Shown here piece after piece: positions 44,486 to 54,203 of a stretch of DNA of 64,000 bases. The notes under the pieces were generated by a model that saw nothing but the letters and a program-made list of their open reading frames with translations, was not told the DNA's origin and made no database searches. Origin of the DNA: Hyphomicrobiaceae bacterium. GTDB lineage: Bacteria > Pseudomonadota > Alphaproteobacteria > Rhizobiales > Hyphomicrobiaceae. Position 1 is the first letter of the stretch. The number at the start of each line of letters is the position of its first letter. Made by a program: the position numbers and the translations under genes. The stretch lies in the NCBI GenBank assembly GCA_022842785.1, contig JALHOW010000008.1, positions 62,001 to 126,000 of the forward strand. The letters are read 5' to 3'.

Positions 44486-45766
44486 ATGCGGAACCTGCGA
44501 ATAGGCATCGTCGGCGCCGGCGTCGGCGGGCTCGCGTCAGCGGCCTTCCTTGCGCGCAATGGCCACGATGTCCAACTGCTCGAGCGCTTTGCCGAGGCGA
44601 GACCCGTTGGTGCCGGTCTCCTGTTGCAACCGACCGGCCTCGCCTGCCTCGCGCAACTCGGGCTCGATGCGCGGGCGGTTAGTCTTGGCGCCGTCATTCA
44701 TGATCTTGAAGGGCGCACTGCGCGCGGCCGTCGCGTGCTCGGCATGGACTACCGCCGGCTGCAGCCTCATCTCTTCGGGCTCGGCATTCACCGCGCGAGC
44801 CTCTTCGCGCTGCTGCATGACGAGGTCGTGCGGCTCGGCGTACCGATCACGCCCGGCGTGGAGGCGTCGTACGTCGAGCGCCATGCGCAGCAACGCTCTG
44901 TCGTGGTCGACACGCTCGGTCGTCACCACGGGCCGTATGATCTCGTTATCGATGCGAGTGGCATGCGCTCAGCCCTGCGTCGCGCACTCGGCGGTCGGAT
45001 CCGCAACCGCCAGTTCACCTACGGTGCCATCTGGGCCGCGCTGCCGATCACGGACGGGTGGCCCCATCGCACGACGCTCATGCAGCGCTATGACGGCGCG
45101 CCCGTCATGATCGGCGTTCTTCCCATTGGGCGACTGCCGGATGATCCGACGCCACGCTGTGCCTTCTTCTGGAGTGTGCGCGTGGATCAGCGCGAGGCGT
45201 GGATGGCGGCTGGGCTCGATGCCTGGAAGGCGCGTGTCGCGGCGCTCTGGCCCGAGGTTTCGCCCATTCTCGACGGTGTTCGGTCCACAAGCGACCTCTC
45301 GTTCGTGTCCTACGCGGATGTGATTGTCGAGCGGCCGTACTGCGAGGAGCTTGGCCTCGCGGTCATCGGTGATGGCGCACACGGCACAAGCCCGCAGCTC
45401 GGCCAGGGAGGAAATCTTGCGCTCATCGATGCGATGATGCTCTCGGCCGCGCTCGAGGAGGGCAGTTCCATCGAGGCGGCGCTCGCCGATTTCCACGATC
45501 AGCGCCGTCGCCACGTCGCCTTCTACCAACTGGCCAGCCGCTGGCTGACGCCCTTCTTCCAGTCGGATAGCCGTGTGCTCGGCTTCGTGCGCGATGCAAC
45601 CTTCGGGCTCGCGTCGATGGTCCCGTTCGCCGAGGGACAGATGCTGCGTACGCTCGCCGGCATCAAGACCGGACCATTCAGCGAACTCGATCCCGGCGAC
45701 TGGAGCGAGCGCTACGCCACGAGATCGCGACGGCTCACGACTTTGCCAGCATCGTCGAGCTCGTAG
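44486..45766 (+). CDS. FAD-dependent monooxygenase (PHBH fold)
   Basis: A 426-residue class A flavoprotein. The N-terminal dinucleotide motif is GAGVGGL near residues 9-15 with the acidic ERF at the end of beta-2. The second FAD motif reads [23 protein letters not shown], the usual GDAAH being GDGAH. The overall pattern fits salicylate or 3-hydroxybenzoate-type aromatic hydroxylases, or an epoxidase/ketone-type relative; substrate unknown. The last 55 bases overlap the end of gpmA on the opposite strand, so the two transcripts are complementary at their 3' ends. Confidence 0.85.
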   Translation: MRNLRIGIVGAGVGGLASAAFLARNGHDVQLLERFAEARPVGAGLLLQPTGLACLAQLGLDARAVSLGAVIHDLEGRTARGRRVLGMDYRRLQPHLFGLGIHRASLFALLHDEVVRLGVPITPGVEASYVERHAQQRSVVVDTLGRHHGPYDLVIDASGMRSALRRALGGRIRNRQFTYGAIWAALPITDGWPHRTTLMQRYDGAPVMIGVLPIGRLPDDPTPRCAFFWSVRVDQREAWMAAGLDAWKARVAALWPEVSPILDGVRSTSDLSFVSYADVIVERPYCEELGLAVIGDGAHGTSPQLGQGGNLALIDAMMLSAALEEGSSIEAALADFHDQRRRHVAFYQLASRWLTPFFQSDSRVLGFVRDATFGLASMVPFAEGQMLRTLAGIKTGPFSELDPGDWSERYATRSRRLTTLPASSSS

Positions 45767-46332
45767 ACGATCGGTGCGCCGGTCGCGAGTTCGCGCTTGA
45801 TGATCTCTTCGCCCGTGAGCCCTTCGAGCTTCATGATGAGCGCACGCAGCGAATTGCCATGTGCGGCGATCACCACGCTCTTGCCGCTCTTGAGCTTGGG
45901 CCAGATCTCGGACTGGTAGTACGGGAGCACGCGCACGGCCGTGTCCTTGAGGCTCTCGCCGCCGGGCGGCGGGATATCGTAACTGCGCCGCCAGATGTGC
46001 ACCTGATCCTCACCCCAGCGGTTGCGCGCATCATCCTTGTTGAGGCCGGAGAGATCGCCGTAGTCGCGTTCATTGAGGCGCTGGTCGCGGATCGTCTCGA
46101 GATCCGGCTGGCCAAGTTCACCGAGGATCAGGCGTAGTGTGTGCTGGGCGCGGGTAAGCACGCTCGTGTACGCGATATCGAATTTATGCCCCGCATCCTT
46201 GAGAAGACGGCCGGCCCGCGTGGCCTCCTCGATGCCCTTCTCCGTAAGGTCGGGATCCTTCCAGCCGGTGAACAGATTGAGTTTGTTCCAGGCGCTTTCA
46301 CCGTGACGGACGAGGACGAGGAGGTGGGTCAT
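45712..46332 (-). CDS. gpmA: 2,3-bisphosphoglycerate-dependent phosphoglycerate mutase
   Basis: A 206-residue histidine-phosphatase-fold glycolytic enzyme interconverting 3- and 2-phosphoglycerate. It has the phosphohistidine motif [10 protein letters not shown] at residues 6-15, [10 protein letters not shown], the catalytic-loop [12 protein letters not shown], and [13 protein letters not shown] near residue 155 with the second His. Shorter than E. coli GpmA (250 aa), as is usual in alphaproteobacteria. It overlaps the 3' end of the convergent monooxygenase gene by 55 bases and precedes no gene on its strand; dapB lies upstream (57 bp). Confidence 0.94.
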   Translation of the reverse strand: MTHLLVLVRHGESAWNKLNLFTGWKDPDLTEKGIEEATRAGRLLKDAGHKFDIAYTSVLTRAQHTLRLILGELGQPDLETIRDQRLNERDYGDLSGLNKDDARNRWGEDQVHIWRRSYDIPPPGGESLKDTAVRVLPYYQSEIWPKLKSGKSVVIAAHGNSLRALIMKLEGLTGEEIIKRELATGAPIVYELDDAGKVVSRRDLVA

Positions 46333-46389
46333 GATCGCGGACAGTTCCGTTCGTTGCTGTGTGTGGTCTTCTAACGGCCGAGTGACCGC

Positions 46390-47214
46390 TCAGATCCCGA
46401 GAACGTCGGCCATGGTGAACAGGCCCGGGCCTTTGCCGCGGCCCCAGAGGGCAGCCTTGACGGCGCCGCGGGCAAAAATGCTGCGGTCCGTTGCGAGGTG
46501 GGTCAGCACGACGCGCTCACCGTCAGCGGCGAAGATGACGCTGTGCTCGCCGACGACATTGCCGCCGCGCAGCGTCGCGAAGCCGATGTCGCCGCGCTTG
46601 CGGGCGCCGGTATGCCCGTCGCGCGAGCGGACGCTCGTTTGGGCGAGATCGACGCCGCGGCCATCGGCCGCCGCCTGCCCGAGCATGAGCGCGGTGCCCG
46701 AGGGCGCATCGATCTTGTGCTTGTGATGCATCTCGAGCACTTCGATGTCGAAATCCTCATCGAGGGCCTCGGCGACCTTGCGCGTCAGCGCGACGAGCAA
46801 GTTCACGCCCAGGCTCATGTTACCGGCTTTGATGATGGTCGCATGGCGCGCGGCAGCCTTGACCGCGGCCTCATGCTCGCCCGCGAAGCCGGTCGTGCCG
46901 AGCACGTGGACGATGCGGGCATTGGCGGCGAGACCGGCGACCTCGACGCTCACCTCGGGTACCGTGAAGTCAAGAATGCCGTCCACCTTGGCGACGATGT
47001 CGAGTGGATCATCTGTGACCGTGACGCCGATCTTGCCGATGCCCGCGAGTTCGCCTGCATCCTGGCCAATGGCATTAGAGCCCCGCCGCTCGATGGCCCC
47101 CGCGACGACGGCGCCAGCGACAACGGCGTCGCCGCCTGTTGCGTGCACGGCACGGATCAGCTCGCGCCCCATGCGGCCTGCGGCACCCATCACGGCCAGC
47201 TTCATCGCGCTCAT
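46390..47214 (-). CDS. dapB: 4-hydroxy-tetrahydrodipicolinate reductase
   Basis: A 274-residue NAD(P)H-dependent reductase of the DAP/lysine pathway. [10 protein letters not shown] is the cofactor loop (near residue 11), [10 protein letters not shown] follows, and the catalytic [16 protein letters not shown] (His/Lys pair) is near residues 160-175. The ATG at 47214 gives [16 protein letters not shown]; an internal ATG at 47205 is equally plausible. The gene sits directly upstream of gpmA on the same strand. This dapB-gpmA adjacency is one I recognise from Hyphomicrobiales. Confidence 0.96.
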   Translation of the reverse strand: MSAMKLAVMGAAGRMGRELIRAVHATGGDAVVAGAVVAGAIERRGSNAIGQDAGELAGIGKIGVTVTDDPLDIVAKVDGILDFTVPEVSVEVAGLAANARIVHVLGTTGFAGEHEAAVKAAARHATIIKAGNMSLGVNLLVALTRKVAEALDEDFDIEVLEMHHKHKIDAPSGTALMLGQAAADGRGVDLAQTSVRSRDGHTGARKRGDIGFATLRGGNVVGEHSVIFAADGERVVLTHLATDRSIFARGAVKAALWGRGKGPGLFTMADVLGI

Positions 47215-47288
47215 TGGATTATGTCCCGATTGAAAGTGCTGAGGCCCTATAGCACCGGGCCGAGCCCGGGCGAAAGAGGCCGGAAGGA

Positions 47289-47648
47289 TCAGCCGCGCGC
47301 AACGTGCGCCGCGACGCAGAGCCAGCGTCCGTCCTGGCGTGCCCAGATATCGGTGTAGCGGCCTGCGCCGGGGCTGCCGTCGGGCTTCGTGTAGACCGTG
47401 CGCGCGTGAATGATCGCGAAGTCGCCGAAGAGGCGGATGTTCACGTCTTCCGGATGCAAGCCTGTGACCCCGACCGGATTCGAGATCCGGGCCAGGAAGC
47501 CGGCGCGGTCGATGATCGTGCAGTCGGGGTTGGTGTTCAGGAAATCGGCTGAGAGGTTCTCGTCGAACCAGCGCACGTCGGATTCGGCGACCGAGCGCAC
47601 ATAGTTCTCATTGAGGGCGTGGAGCGTCTCGCGGTCATTCGCTGCCAT
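47289..47648 (-). CDS. SnoaL/DUF4440-like NTF2-fold protein
   Basis: A 119-residue single-domain NTF2-like protein: [65 protein letters not shown] and [22 protein letters not shown] fit DUF4440. No signal peptide, so probably cytoplasmic. GGAGGAAACC directly precedes the ATG at 47648, which settles the start within a much longer open frame. Possible roles are ketosteroid-isomerase-like or unknown; no partner is evident. It lies upstream of dapB on the same strand (74 bp). Confidence 0.82.
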   Translation of the reverse strand: MAANDRETLHALNENYVRSVAESDVRWFDENLSADFLNTNPDCTIIDRAGFLARISNPVGVTGLHPEDVNIRLFGDFAIIHARTVYTKPDGSPGAGRYTDIWARQDGRWLCVAAHVARG

Positions 47649-47918
47649 GGTTTCCTCCGTTGGACTCAAGTCGCTTCTTCGCCAGCAGGCTGCATGGAAG
47701 ATTTGTGCTTGCCAAGGGAGACAAGCCGATAGTTGCCCGCTAGAAGACAGTGGGCCAAGTCCGGACATATGAGCGCCTAGCGCGTCCGACGGCCCGGTGC
47801 ACTGGAAGTACCGCTGAAGTCGGCAGGGACAAGGAGGGTTCTGCAGACACGGCGTTGGTTTCTTGCACCTGAGCAGGCGCCCAAGGAGCGCCGCATCCGA
47901 CTGATCTAGGAGGAAATA

Positions 47919-49520
47919 TTGAACTCTACGAAGTCCCTTGGCCTCATCGCGGCGCTTGCCGGGTTGTGGGCACTCCAACCCTCCCTCGCGTTAGCCCAGA
48001 AGTCCGGCGGAATTTTGCGATCCTATGAGGTCTCCAATCCGCCGAGCGCCTCGATCCTCGAAGAAGCCACGAGTGCGACGACGCATCCGTTCATGGCGGT
48101 CTTCAACAATCTCGTCATTTTCGACCAGGCCGAGCCCATCAACCGCCCTGAAGCCATTCGCCCGGAGCTGGCCGAGAGCTGGACCTGGGATGAGCCGCGC
48201 ACGAAGCTGACCATGAAGCTGCGCCAGGGCGTGACTTGGCACGACGGCAAGCCGTTCACGTCGAAGGACGTGAAGTGCACCTGGGATTGGACGCGTGAGG
48301 CCGATACGAAGAGCGGCTTTCGCAAGAACCCGCGCAAACTCTGGTGGGACAATATCAAGGAGATCACGGTCAACGGCGACCATGAGGTCACCTTCGAGCT
48401 CAATCGCCCGCAGCCTTCACTGCTGACGCTGATGGCCTCGGGCATGTCGCCGGTCTATCCGTGCCACGTACCGGCGCGCATCATGCGCACGAAGCCGATC
48501 GGTACCGGTCCTTTCCGGGTCGTGAATTTCGAGGCCAACAAGTTCGTGCGCCTCGAGAAGAACCCGAACTACTGGCGTCCGGGCCGGCCCTATCTCGATG
48601 GACTGGAGTTCCAGATCATCGGCAGCCGCGGCACGCGTCTTCTGGCGTTCGCTGCGGGTGAGATCGACAAGACTTTCGTGTCGGATGTCACGCGACCCCT
48701 GCTCCCTGACGTGCAATCGCGCTCGCCGAATGCGATCTGCGAGTTCGCAGCAACCGGCGTGAGTGCGAACCTTCTCGTCAATCGCGAAAAGCCGCCGTTC
48801 GACAATCCCAAGCTTCGCGAAGCGATGATGCTCACGCTCGATCGCGATGCGATGGTGAAGATTGTGTCCGGTGGTGAAGCCGCGATCGGTGGCGCCATGC
48901 TGCCGCCGCCGGCAGGCGTTTGGAGCAAGCCCGTCGAGGAGTTCAAGAAACTCCCGTCGTACGCTGGCACCATCGAGGAGCGCCGGGTAAAGGCACTGAA
49001 GATCATGGAAGAGCTGGGTTACGGCCCGAACAACAAGCTCAAGATCAAGGTGGGAACGCGCGACTACCAGTCCTACAAGGACCCGGCAGTGCTGCTCGTC
49101 GATCATCTCAACCAGATCGGCTTCGAGGCCGAGCTCGAGATCATCGAAACGTCGCTCTACTACGGGCGCATCACGCGCGGTGACTATCAGGTTGCGCTGA
49201 ACCTGACGGGCACGGGCGTCGACGATCCCGACGTGACGATGTTCGAGGGTTATCTTACCGGATCGAGCCGCAACTATACGAACTACAGCAACAAGGAGGT
49301 CGACCGCCTCATTCACGCGCAGTCGGCCGAGCTGGACGTCGAGAAGCGCAAGGAGCTGGTCTGGCAGATCGAGAAGATCCTCGCCGAAGATGTGGCGCGG
49401 CCGATCATCTTCCAGAACCGCTCGGCAACGTGCTGGCATCCGCACGTGAAGGGCTACGTGCTGCACCAGAACTCGATCTACAACAGCTGGCGCTTCGAGG
49501 ATGTCTGGCTCGACAAGTAA
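47919..49520 (+). CDS. ABC transporter substrate-binding protein, family 5 (peptide/nickel type), copy 1
   Basis: A 533-residue extracytoplasmic receptor of the SBP_bac_5 family. The TTG start at 47919 follows AGGAGGAAATA. A signal peptide of 26 residues ends LALAQ, then KSGGILRSYEVSNPPSASILEE. Canonical stretches are LAESWTWDEPRTKLTMKLRQGVTWHDGKPFTSKDV and IGTGPFRVVNFEANKFVRLEKNPNYWRPG. It is paralogous to the next gene over the full length. No permease or ATPase gene is within reach in this window, so it is an orphan receptor pair. Ligand unknown; oligopeptide, opine or glycoside receptors share this fold. Confidence 0.9.
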   Translation: MNSTKSLGLIAALAGLWALQPSLALAQKSGGILRSYEVSNPPSASILEEATSATTHPFMAVFNNLVIFDQAEPINRPEAIRPELAESWTWDEPRTKLTMKLRQGVTWHDGKPFTSKDVKCTWDWTREADTKSGFRKNPRKLWWDNIKEITVNGDHEVTFELNRPQPSLLTLMASGMSPVYPCHVPARIMRTKPIGTGPFRVVNFEANKFVRLEKNPNYWRPGRPYLDGLEFQIIGSRGTRLLAFAAGEIDKTFVSDVTRPLLPDVQSRSPNAICEFAATGVSANLLVNREKPPFDNPKLREAMMLTLDRDAMVKIVSGGEAAIGGAMLPPPAGVWSKPVEEFKKLPSYAGTIEERRVKALKIMEELGYGPNNKLKIKVGTRDYQSYKDPAVLLVDHLNQIGFEAELEIIETSLYYGRITRGDYQVALNLTGTGVDDPDVTMFEGYLTGSSRNYTNYSNKEVDRLIHAQSAELDVEKRKELVWQIEKILAEDVARPIIFQNRSATCWHPHVKGYVLHQNSIYNSWRFEDVWLDK

Positions 49521-49546
49521 GCCAAATTCCTGATCGTCGTTTCTGT

Positions 49547-49590
49547 GAGGGCGGCCGGTGCGATGCACCTGCCGCCCTCATTAATTTTCC
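49547..49590 (+). terminator. Rho-independent terminator after SBP copy 1
   Basis: GAGGGCGGC (49547-49555) and GGTGC (49557-49561) pair with GCCGCCCTC (49571-49579) and GCACC (49565-49569), giving an almost continuous stem of 14 bp with one mismatch, followed by ATTAATTTT. It separates the two paralogous receptor genes and predicts independent transcripts. Confidence 0.85.
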
Positions 49591-49699
49591 GGCCTCTGCT
49601 GCAGTGCGCCTTGATGTGCTGCCGGATGGGTGAAACACTGCCTCCGCTGCCGTCAACGAACGGTCGTGAACAAAAAAGAACGATACAAGGGAGGATACC

Positions 49700-51298
49700 A
49701 TGATGGACCGCGTGATGCGCGGTGCCGCCGCATTGGCAATTGCGGTGTGCATGATCGCGCCGACGGCTGCGCTGGCTCAGAAGTCCGGCGGCATTCTCAG
49801 AACCTACAACAGCTCGAACCCACCCAGCGCCTCGATCATCGAGGAAGCGACGATCGCCACGGCATTCGCCTTCGCGCCGATCTTCAACAATCTCGTCATC
49901 TTCGATCAGGCGGCACCGATCAACAAGCCGGAGGTCATCCGACCGGAGCTGGCGGAAAGCTGGACCTGGGATGGGACCAATACACGCTTGACGATGAAGC
50001 TGCGCCAGGGCGTGAAGTGGCATGACGGCAAGCCTTTTACTTCGGCGGACGTCAAGTGCACGTGGGATCGCATACTCGGCAGCGACAAGGACGCCTTCCG
50101 CAAGAACCCGCGCAAGCTCTGGTGGCAGGCGCTCAAGGACATCGAGATCAAGGACGATCATGAATTCACGTTCGTTCTCGAACGCCCGCAGGCGGCCTTC
50201 CTGAGCCTGCTCGCATCGAACATGTCGCCCGTTTATCCGTGCCACGTGCCGATACGCGACATGCGCACGAAGCCGATCGGCACCGGACCCTTCAAGTTCG
50301 TGGCCTTCGACGCCAACAGCGTCATCCGCATGGAGCGCAATAAAGAATACTGGCGGGAGGGCCGGCCCTATCTCGACGGTATCGACGTCCGCATCATCGG
50401 TAATCGCTCGACGCGCCTCCTCGCCTTCTCGGCCAACGAGTTCGACATCACGTTCGTGGCAGACGTGACGGCGCCGCTCGTCGGCGATGTGAAATCCCGC
50501 TCGCCCCAGGCAATCTGTGAACTGGTTCCGTCAGGCGTCAGTACGAACCTACTCGTGAACCGCGAGAAGCCGCCATTCGACGATCCGAAACTTCGCGAGG
50601 CGATGACGCTCGCCCTCGACCGCGACGCCATGGTGAAGATCGTGACGGCAGGCAAGGCCGGCATCTCGGGAGCCATGATGGCTGAACCCGAAGGCAACTG
50701 GGGGATGCCGCAGGCACGCCTCGCGAAGTTCGCCGAATATGCCGGCACACCGACCGAGCGCCGGGAGAAGGCGCGCAAGATCATGCAGGGGCTGGGTTAT
50801 GGCCCGGACAAGAAGCTGAAGGTCAAGGTCGGCACGCGCGACTTCCAGGCCTTCAAGGATCCGGCCGTGCTGCTGGTCGATCAGCTCAACCAGATCTATT
50901 TCGACGCTGAGCTGGAGATCATCGAGTCGACGCTCTACTACGGCCGCGTTACGCGCGGTGACTACGCCGTGGTGCTCAACCTCACCGGCTCCGGTGTCGA
51001 CGAGCCGGACGTGACGATGGTGGAGGGCTACTCGTGCGGCTCGGAGCGCAACTACACGAAGTACTGCAACAAGGAGGTCGATCGCCTCATCGATGCGCAG
51101 TCGCGTGAAATCGACATCGCCAAGCGCAAGGAGCTCGTCTGGCAGATCGAGGAAATCCTAATCAAGGATGCAGCACGGCCGATCATCTTCCACGGCTTCG
51201 CAGGCACCTGCTGGCACCCACACGTGAAAGGCCACGTGCTCCACCAGAACTCGATCTACAACAACTGGCGCTTCGAGAACGTCTGGCTCGATAAGTAG
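49700..51298 (+). CDS. ABC transporter substrate-binding protein, family 5 (peptide/nickel type), copy 2
   Basis: A 532-residue receptor, clearly a paralogue of the preceding one from KSGGIL (residue about 29) to the shared C-terminus (HQNSIYNNWRFENVWLDK). The signal peptide is different (MMDRVMRGAAALAIAVCMIAPTAALAQ). It has its own GGGAGG upstream of the ATG at 49700. Tandem duplication with a terminator between suggests two receptors with diverged ligands or regulation. No transport partners nearby. Confidence 0.9.
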   Translation: MMDRVMRGAAALAIAVCMIAPTAALAQKSGGILRTYNSSNPPSASIIEEATIATAFAFAPIFNNLVIFDQAAPINKPEVIRPELAESWTWDGTNTRLTMKLRQGVKWHDGKPFTSADVKCTWDRILGSDKDAFRKNPRKLWWQALKDIEIKDDHEFTFVLERPQAAFLSLLASNMSPVYPCHVPIRDMRTKPIGTGPFKFVAFDANSVIRMERNKEYWREGRPYLDGIDVRIIGNRSTRLLAFSANEFDITFVADVTAPLVGDVKSRSPQAICELVPSGVSTNLLVNREKPPFDDPKLREAMTLALDRDAMVKIVTAGKAGISGAMMAEPEGNWGMPQARLAKFAEYAGTPTERREKARKIMQGLGYGPDKKLKVKVGTRDFQAFKDPAVLLVDQLNQIYFDAELEIIESTLYYGRVTRGDYAVVLNLTGSGVDEPDVTMVEGYSCGSERNYTKYCNKEVDRLIDAQSREIDIAKRKELVWQIEEILIKDAARPIIFHGFAGTCWHPHVKGHVLHQNSIYNNWRFENVWLDK

Positions 51299-51328
51299 CA
51301 GCTGTAAAGCCGCGGGCGGCGGCAGGTT

Positions 51329-51859
51329 TCAGCTGCCGATCGCGCGCACCATGGCCTCGCTGATGAGGCGCTTGGCCTCGTCGGCATCACCCCAGTGGTG
51401 GATCTTCACCCACTTGCCGGGCTCCAGATCCTTGTAGTGCTCGAAGAAGTGCTGGATCTGCTGAAGGGTGATGTCGGGGAGATCGGTATAGTTGCGCACG
51501 CGCTCGTACCGGCGCGTCAGCTTGATGGATGGCACGGCGATGACTTTCTCGTCGCCGCCGCCGTCATCCTCCATGACGAGAACGCCGACCGGCCGGCAGT
51601 TGATCACCGCGCCCGGCACGATCGCGCGCGTGTTGCACACGAGCACGTCGATCGGATCGCCGTCGGCCGAGAGCGTGTGCGGTACGAAGCCGTAGTTTCC
51701 GGGATAGCGCATGGGCGTGTAGAGAAAGCGGTCGACGAACAGCGTGCCCGATGCCTTGTCCATCTCGTACTTGATCGGCTCGCCGCCGACCGGCACCTCG
51801 ATAATGACGTTGATGTCCTCTGGCGGGTTCTTGCCTGCCGGCACGGCATCGAGGCGCAT
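51329..51859 (-). CDS. ppa: Inorganic pyrophosphatase (class A)
   Basis: A 176-residue soluble pyrophosphatase that hydrolyses PPi and pulls biosynthetic reactions forward. [43 protein letters not shown] and the metal-binding signature DGDPIDVLV are all present, and the C-terminal [21 protein letters not shown] fits bacterial enzymes. Length equals E. coli Ppa. It converges on the second receptor gene with 30 bp between stops. Housekeeping gene with no particular link to its neighbours. Confidence 0.97.
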   Translation of the reverse strand: MRLDAVPAGKNPPEDINVIIEVPVGGEPIKYEMDKASGTLFVDRFLYTPMRYPGNYGFVPHTLSADGDPIDVLVCNTRAIVPGAVINCRPVGVLVMEDDGGGDEKVIAVPSIKLTRRYERVRNYTDLPDITLQQIQHFFEHYKDLEPGKWVKIHHWGDADEAKRLISEAMVRAIGS

Positions 51860-52008
51860 TGAATGAGCTCCATTGGACGGATTTGGTTAGGCTTGTTCGA
51901 GGCCAGCACCTATCCGTCAGGCATCGTTGGGTTTCAATGCGGCAAGGTGCGGTACGAGGAGCCTTCTGGTCAATTGGCATATGGAGGCGTGCGACGCGTG
52001 AGGATGAT

Positions 52009-52587
52009 ATGTCAAACAATGGGTTGCGAGGTGTCGTCGCGGCAGCCGTGCTGATGACGGGATCCGGTCTCGCGGAGGCGCAGGCGCCGTCAGCTCGCGA
52101 GACGGCGATCGACCTCAAGGCGTGCAAGGTCGTCAAACGCCATTCCGACGGCAACACGTGGTCCTGCAATGGCCTCGCTGGCTATCCCGTCTACTACGCT
52201 GAGGGCGATCTCCGAGCGTTCGTCAGCGTCGGCCCGAATGCGGCCAAGCGCCAGGCAGCCGAGCAGACGCTCGGGTCCTTCAACTCCGTCTTCGCGGGGA
52301 CGTCGCAACGCACTGCTCTTGAATGGCGTGTGACCGGCGACGAGAAGAAGCCCGTGCCGCATGCGACGATCCTGCGGTATTACACGAGCAATGACGAGGG
52401 CAAAGGCGAGGTGTTCGTCGTCATGAAGGTCACGGCGAAGGAGACCTGCCACGCCGCGCTCATCGAGGCGTTCGGCGATCCCAAAGCCATCGATTTCGCG
52501 CGCGAGATTGCAGACGGCGCGGCGCGCACCTTCGACTGCAAGGATGATCCTGTTGAGCATCGCCGGGGCGGCAAGAGCCCGTTCTGA
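52009..52587 (+). CDS. Exported hypothetical protein
   Basis: A 192-residue protein I do not assign to a family. Signal peptide residues about 1-25 (GLRGVVAAAVLMTGSGLAEAQ). The mature part has four cysteines (DLKACKVV, NTWSCNGLAG, KETCHAAL, TFDCKDDP) that could form two disulfides, and a central beta-like segment (VFVVMKVTAKETC). The frame is open upstream from 51859, but residues before this ATG lack any signal. It is divergent from ppa and converges on a flavin monooxygenase gene (10-bp gap). Confidence 0.65.
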   Translation: MSNNGLRGVVAAAVLMTGSGLAEAQAPSARETAIDLKACKVVKRHSDGNTWSCNGLAGYPVYYAEGDLRAFVSVGPNAAKRQAAEQTLGSFNSVFAGTSQRTALEWRVTGDEKKPVPHATILRYYTSNDEGKGEVFVVMKVTAKETCHAALIEAFGDPKAIDFAREIADGAARTFDCKDDPVEHRRGGKSPF

Positions 52588-52596
52588 GATCGGTCG

Positions 52597-53778
52597 CTAG
52601 ACCGGCGGTCGCCAGCCGTAGACCCAGTCGTAGCGTGCCATGAGCCGTGTGGCGGGCACCGCGGCCATCGCCAGATTGCGTGCGAGGGCAGCGGGGCCGC
52701 TGAGATGAAAGATACGGCCGTTCTGACGTGACGTTGCGACGATCGCGTTGACGCGGGTTTTCCGGGCTGCCTCGTAAGCCTTGAGGGCATCGACCGGATC
52801 ATCCGGATGCTCGGCGAGTTCCTTGGCCAGCACGAGCGCGTCCTCGAGAGCCATGACGCCGCCCTGTGCCAGGAAGGGAAATACAGGATGTGCGGCATCG
52901 CCCGCGAGCGCGATCCTTCCCTTGGCAAGATGCCTCAGTGGATCGGTCTCGAAGAGGGCCCAGCGCCGCCATTCCGGCGCGCGCGAGAGAACGGAGCGCA
53001 GAACCGGTGCGAACCCGGCAAGGTGGGGTTCGAGTGCGCGCCAATCGTTCGGCGCGGCCCAGTCATCGGTCATGCGGTCATCGGGGACGATCGCCACGAC
53101 GGCAATCTGCTCGCCGGCTGCGATCGGATAGTGGACAACGTGAGCGCCAGGGGCGAGCCACACGCCCATGGATGCGGTATTGCCCAGGGTAGCGGCATCT
53201 TCGGGTGTGAGCAGGGCGCGCGAGGCGGCTTTGCCCGAGAAGCGCAGTTGTGTCTCGGGCGCGAGCATCGCGCGTACGCGCGAGCGAATGCCATCGGCGC
53301 CGATGAGTACCCGGCCGCGCGCGATTTCCCCCGAGGCCGCGCGCACGGTGACGTGTTCGGCCTCCATCTCGATGTCGGTGGCCGCGAAACCCGTCTTGAT
53401 GGTGATGCCGGGGACGGTGCTGGCACTCGCGAGGAGCGCTTCCTGCAGGTCCCGGCGGTGGGCAACCCAGTACGGCGCACCGTGCCGCTCGGCAATCCAG
53501 TTCCCGAGCGGCATCCGCGTGAGCACGCGGCCGTTGGCGCCCTGATGAACGATGATTTCTTCGGGAACGCTCACGCGTGGGGCGAGACGCGGCGCGACGC
53601 CGATCGCCTCCAGCGCGCGCACGCCGTTCGGGCCGATTTGAATGCCCGCGCCGGCTTCGGAGAAGCGCTCGCGCTGCTCGAGAATGTGGGAAGGAATGCC
53701 GCGCTTCGCGAGAGCAAGTGCGGTTGCGAGCCCGGCAATGCCGCCGCCGGCGATCAGGACGGGCTCATCTCGTGCCAT
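52597..53778 (-). CDS. FAD-dependent monooxygenase (salicylate/3-hydroxybenzoate hydroxylase-like)
   Basis: A 393-residue class A flavoprotein hydroxylase. It has GGGIAGLATALALAKRG at residues 11-27, EAGAGIQIGPNGVRAL, IGADGIRSRVR (DG motif), and GDAAHPVFPFLAQGGVMALEDALVLA (second FAD motif, intact unlike the monooxygenase at 44486-45766). The family inserts one oxygen atom into a hydroxylated aromatic acid using NAD(P)H. Closest by eye to salicylate or 3-hydroxybenzoate 6-hydroxylases; the real substrate is open. It is co-directional with the zf-CHCC gene, which ends 9 bp before it. Confidence 0.88.
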   Translation of the reverse strand: MARDEPVLIAGGGIAGLATALALAKRGIPSHILEQRERFSEAGAGIQIGPNGVRALEAIGVAPRLAPRVSVPEEIIVHQGANGRVLTRMPLGNWIAERHGAPYWVAHRRDLQEALLASASTVPGITIKTGFAATDIEMEAEHVTVRAASGEIARGRVLIGADGIRSRVRAMLAPETQLRFSGKAASRALLTPEDAATLGNTASMGVWLAPGAHVVHYPIAAGEQIAVVAIVPDDRMTDDWAAPNDWRALEPHLAGFAPVLRSVLSRAPEWRRWALFETDPLRHLAKGRIALAGDAAHPVFPFLAQGGVMALEDALVLAKELAEHPDDPVDALKAYEAARKTRVNAIVATSRQNGRIFHLSGPAALARNLAMAAVPATRLMARYDWVYGWRPPV

Positions 53779-53787
53779 GCGGGGTGC

Positions 53788-54039
53788 TCAAACCCCCTCT
53801 GCCTCCGCCTCGACGAGGCAACCCTTCGGCTCCGACTCGCGGGCGTCGAGCCGGGGATCGTGCACATAGAGCGTCGAGCAATAGGGGCAGAGGATCTGGG
53901 AGTCCGCCCCCATGTCGAGATAAACATGGGGATGATCAAACGGCGCGCGGGCGCCCATGCACTTCAGTTCCTTGGCGCCGATGTAGATTTTCTCGACGCC
54001 GAGGTCATTGGCGAAATGCGGCACGACGCTCGCGGCCAT
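53788..54039 (-). CDS. Zinc-finger domain-containing protein (zf-CHCC)
   Basis: An 83-residue protein with the CHCC pattern: Cys in ELKCMG, His in DHPHVYLDMG, and a CPYC pair in ILCPYCSTLY. This is the zinc-binding module shared with the mitochondrial complex I subunit NDUFS6; alphaproteobacteria carry stand-alone versions tied to respiratory-chain assembly. The last 20 residues are acidic. It lies 9 bp upstream of the monooxygenase gene and is likely co-transcribed with it. Confidence 0.9.
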   Translation of the reverse strand: MAASVVPHFANDLGVEKIYIGAKELKCMGARAPFDHPHVYLDMGADSQILCPYCSTLYVHDPRLDARESEPKGCLVEAEAEGV

Positions 54040-54203
54040 CGGCAGGGTCCTCGGGGGCTGGGCGGCATCGGTAAGCCGCTTCGGATAAACGTGCGGCGCA
54101 CCATAGCGGCTGACTTACCAAAATGGTAGGGGAGCCCTTAGCGGGCGATGTCGCAGCTCGAACATCACTGTGGGGGCTGGCTCGTTCGCTGGAAGGAAGA
54201 CGC

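Noticed and set aside
51310-51340. Small hairpin (CGGCAG/CTGCCG) between the second receptor gene and ppa
   Set aside because: Six-base stem overlapping the ppa stop and lacking a T-run; not strong enough to call a terminator.
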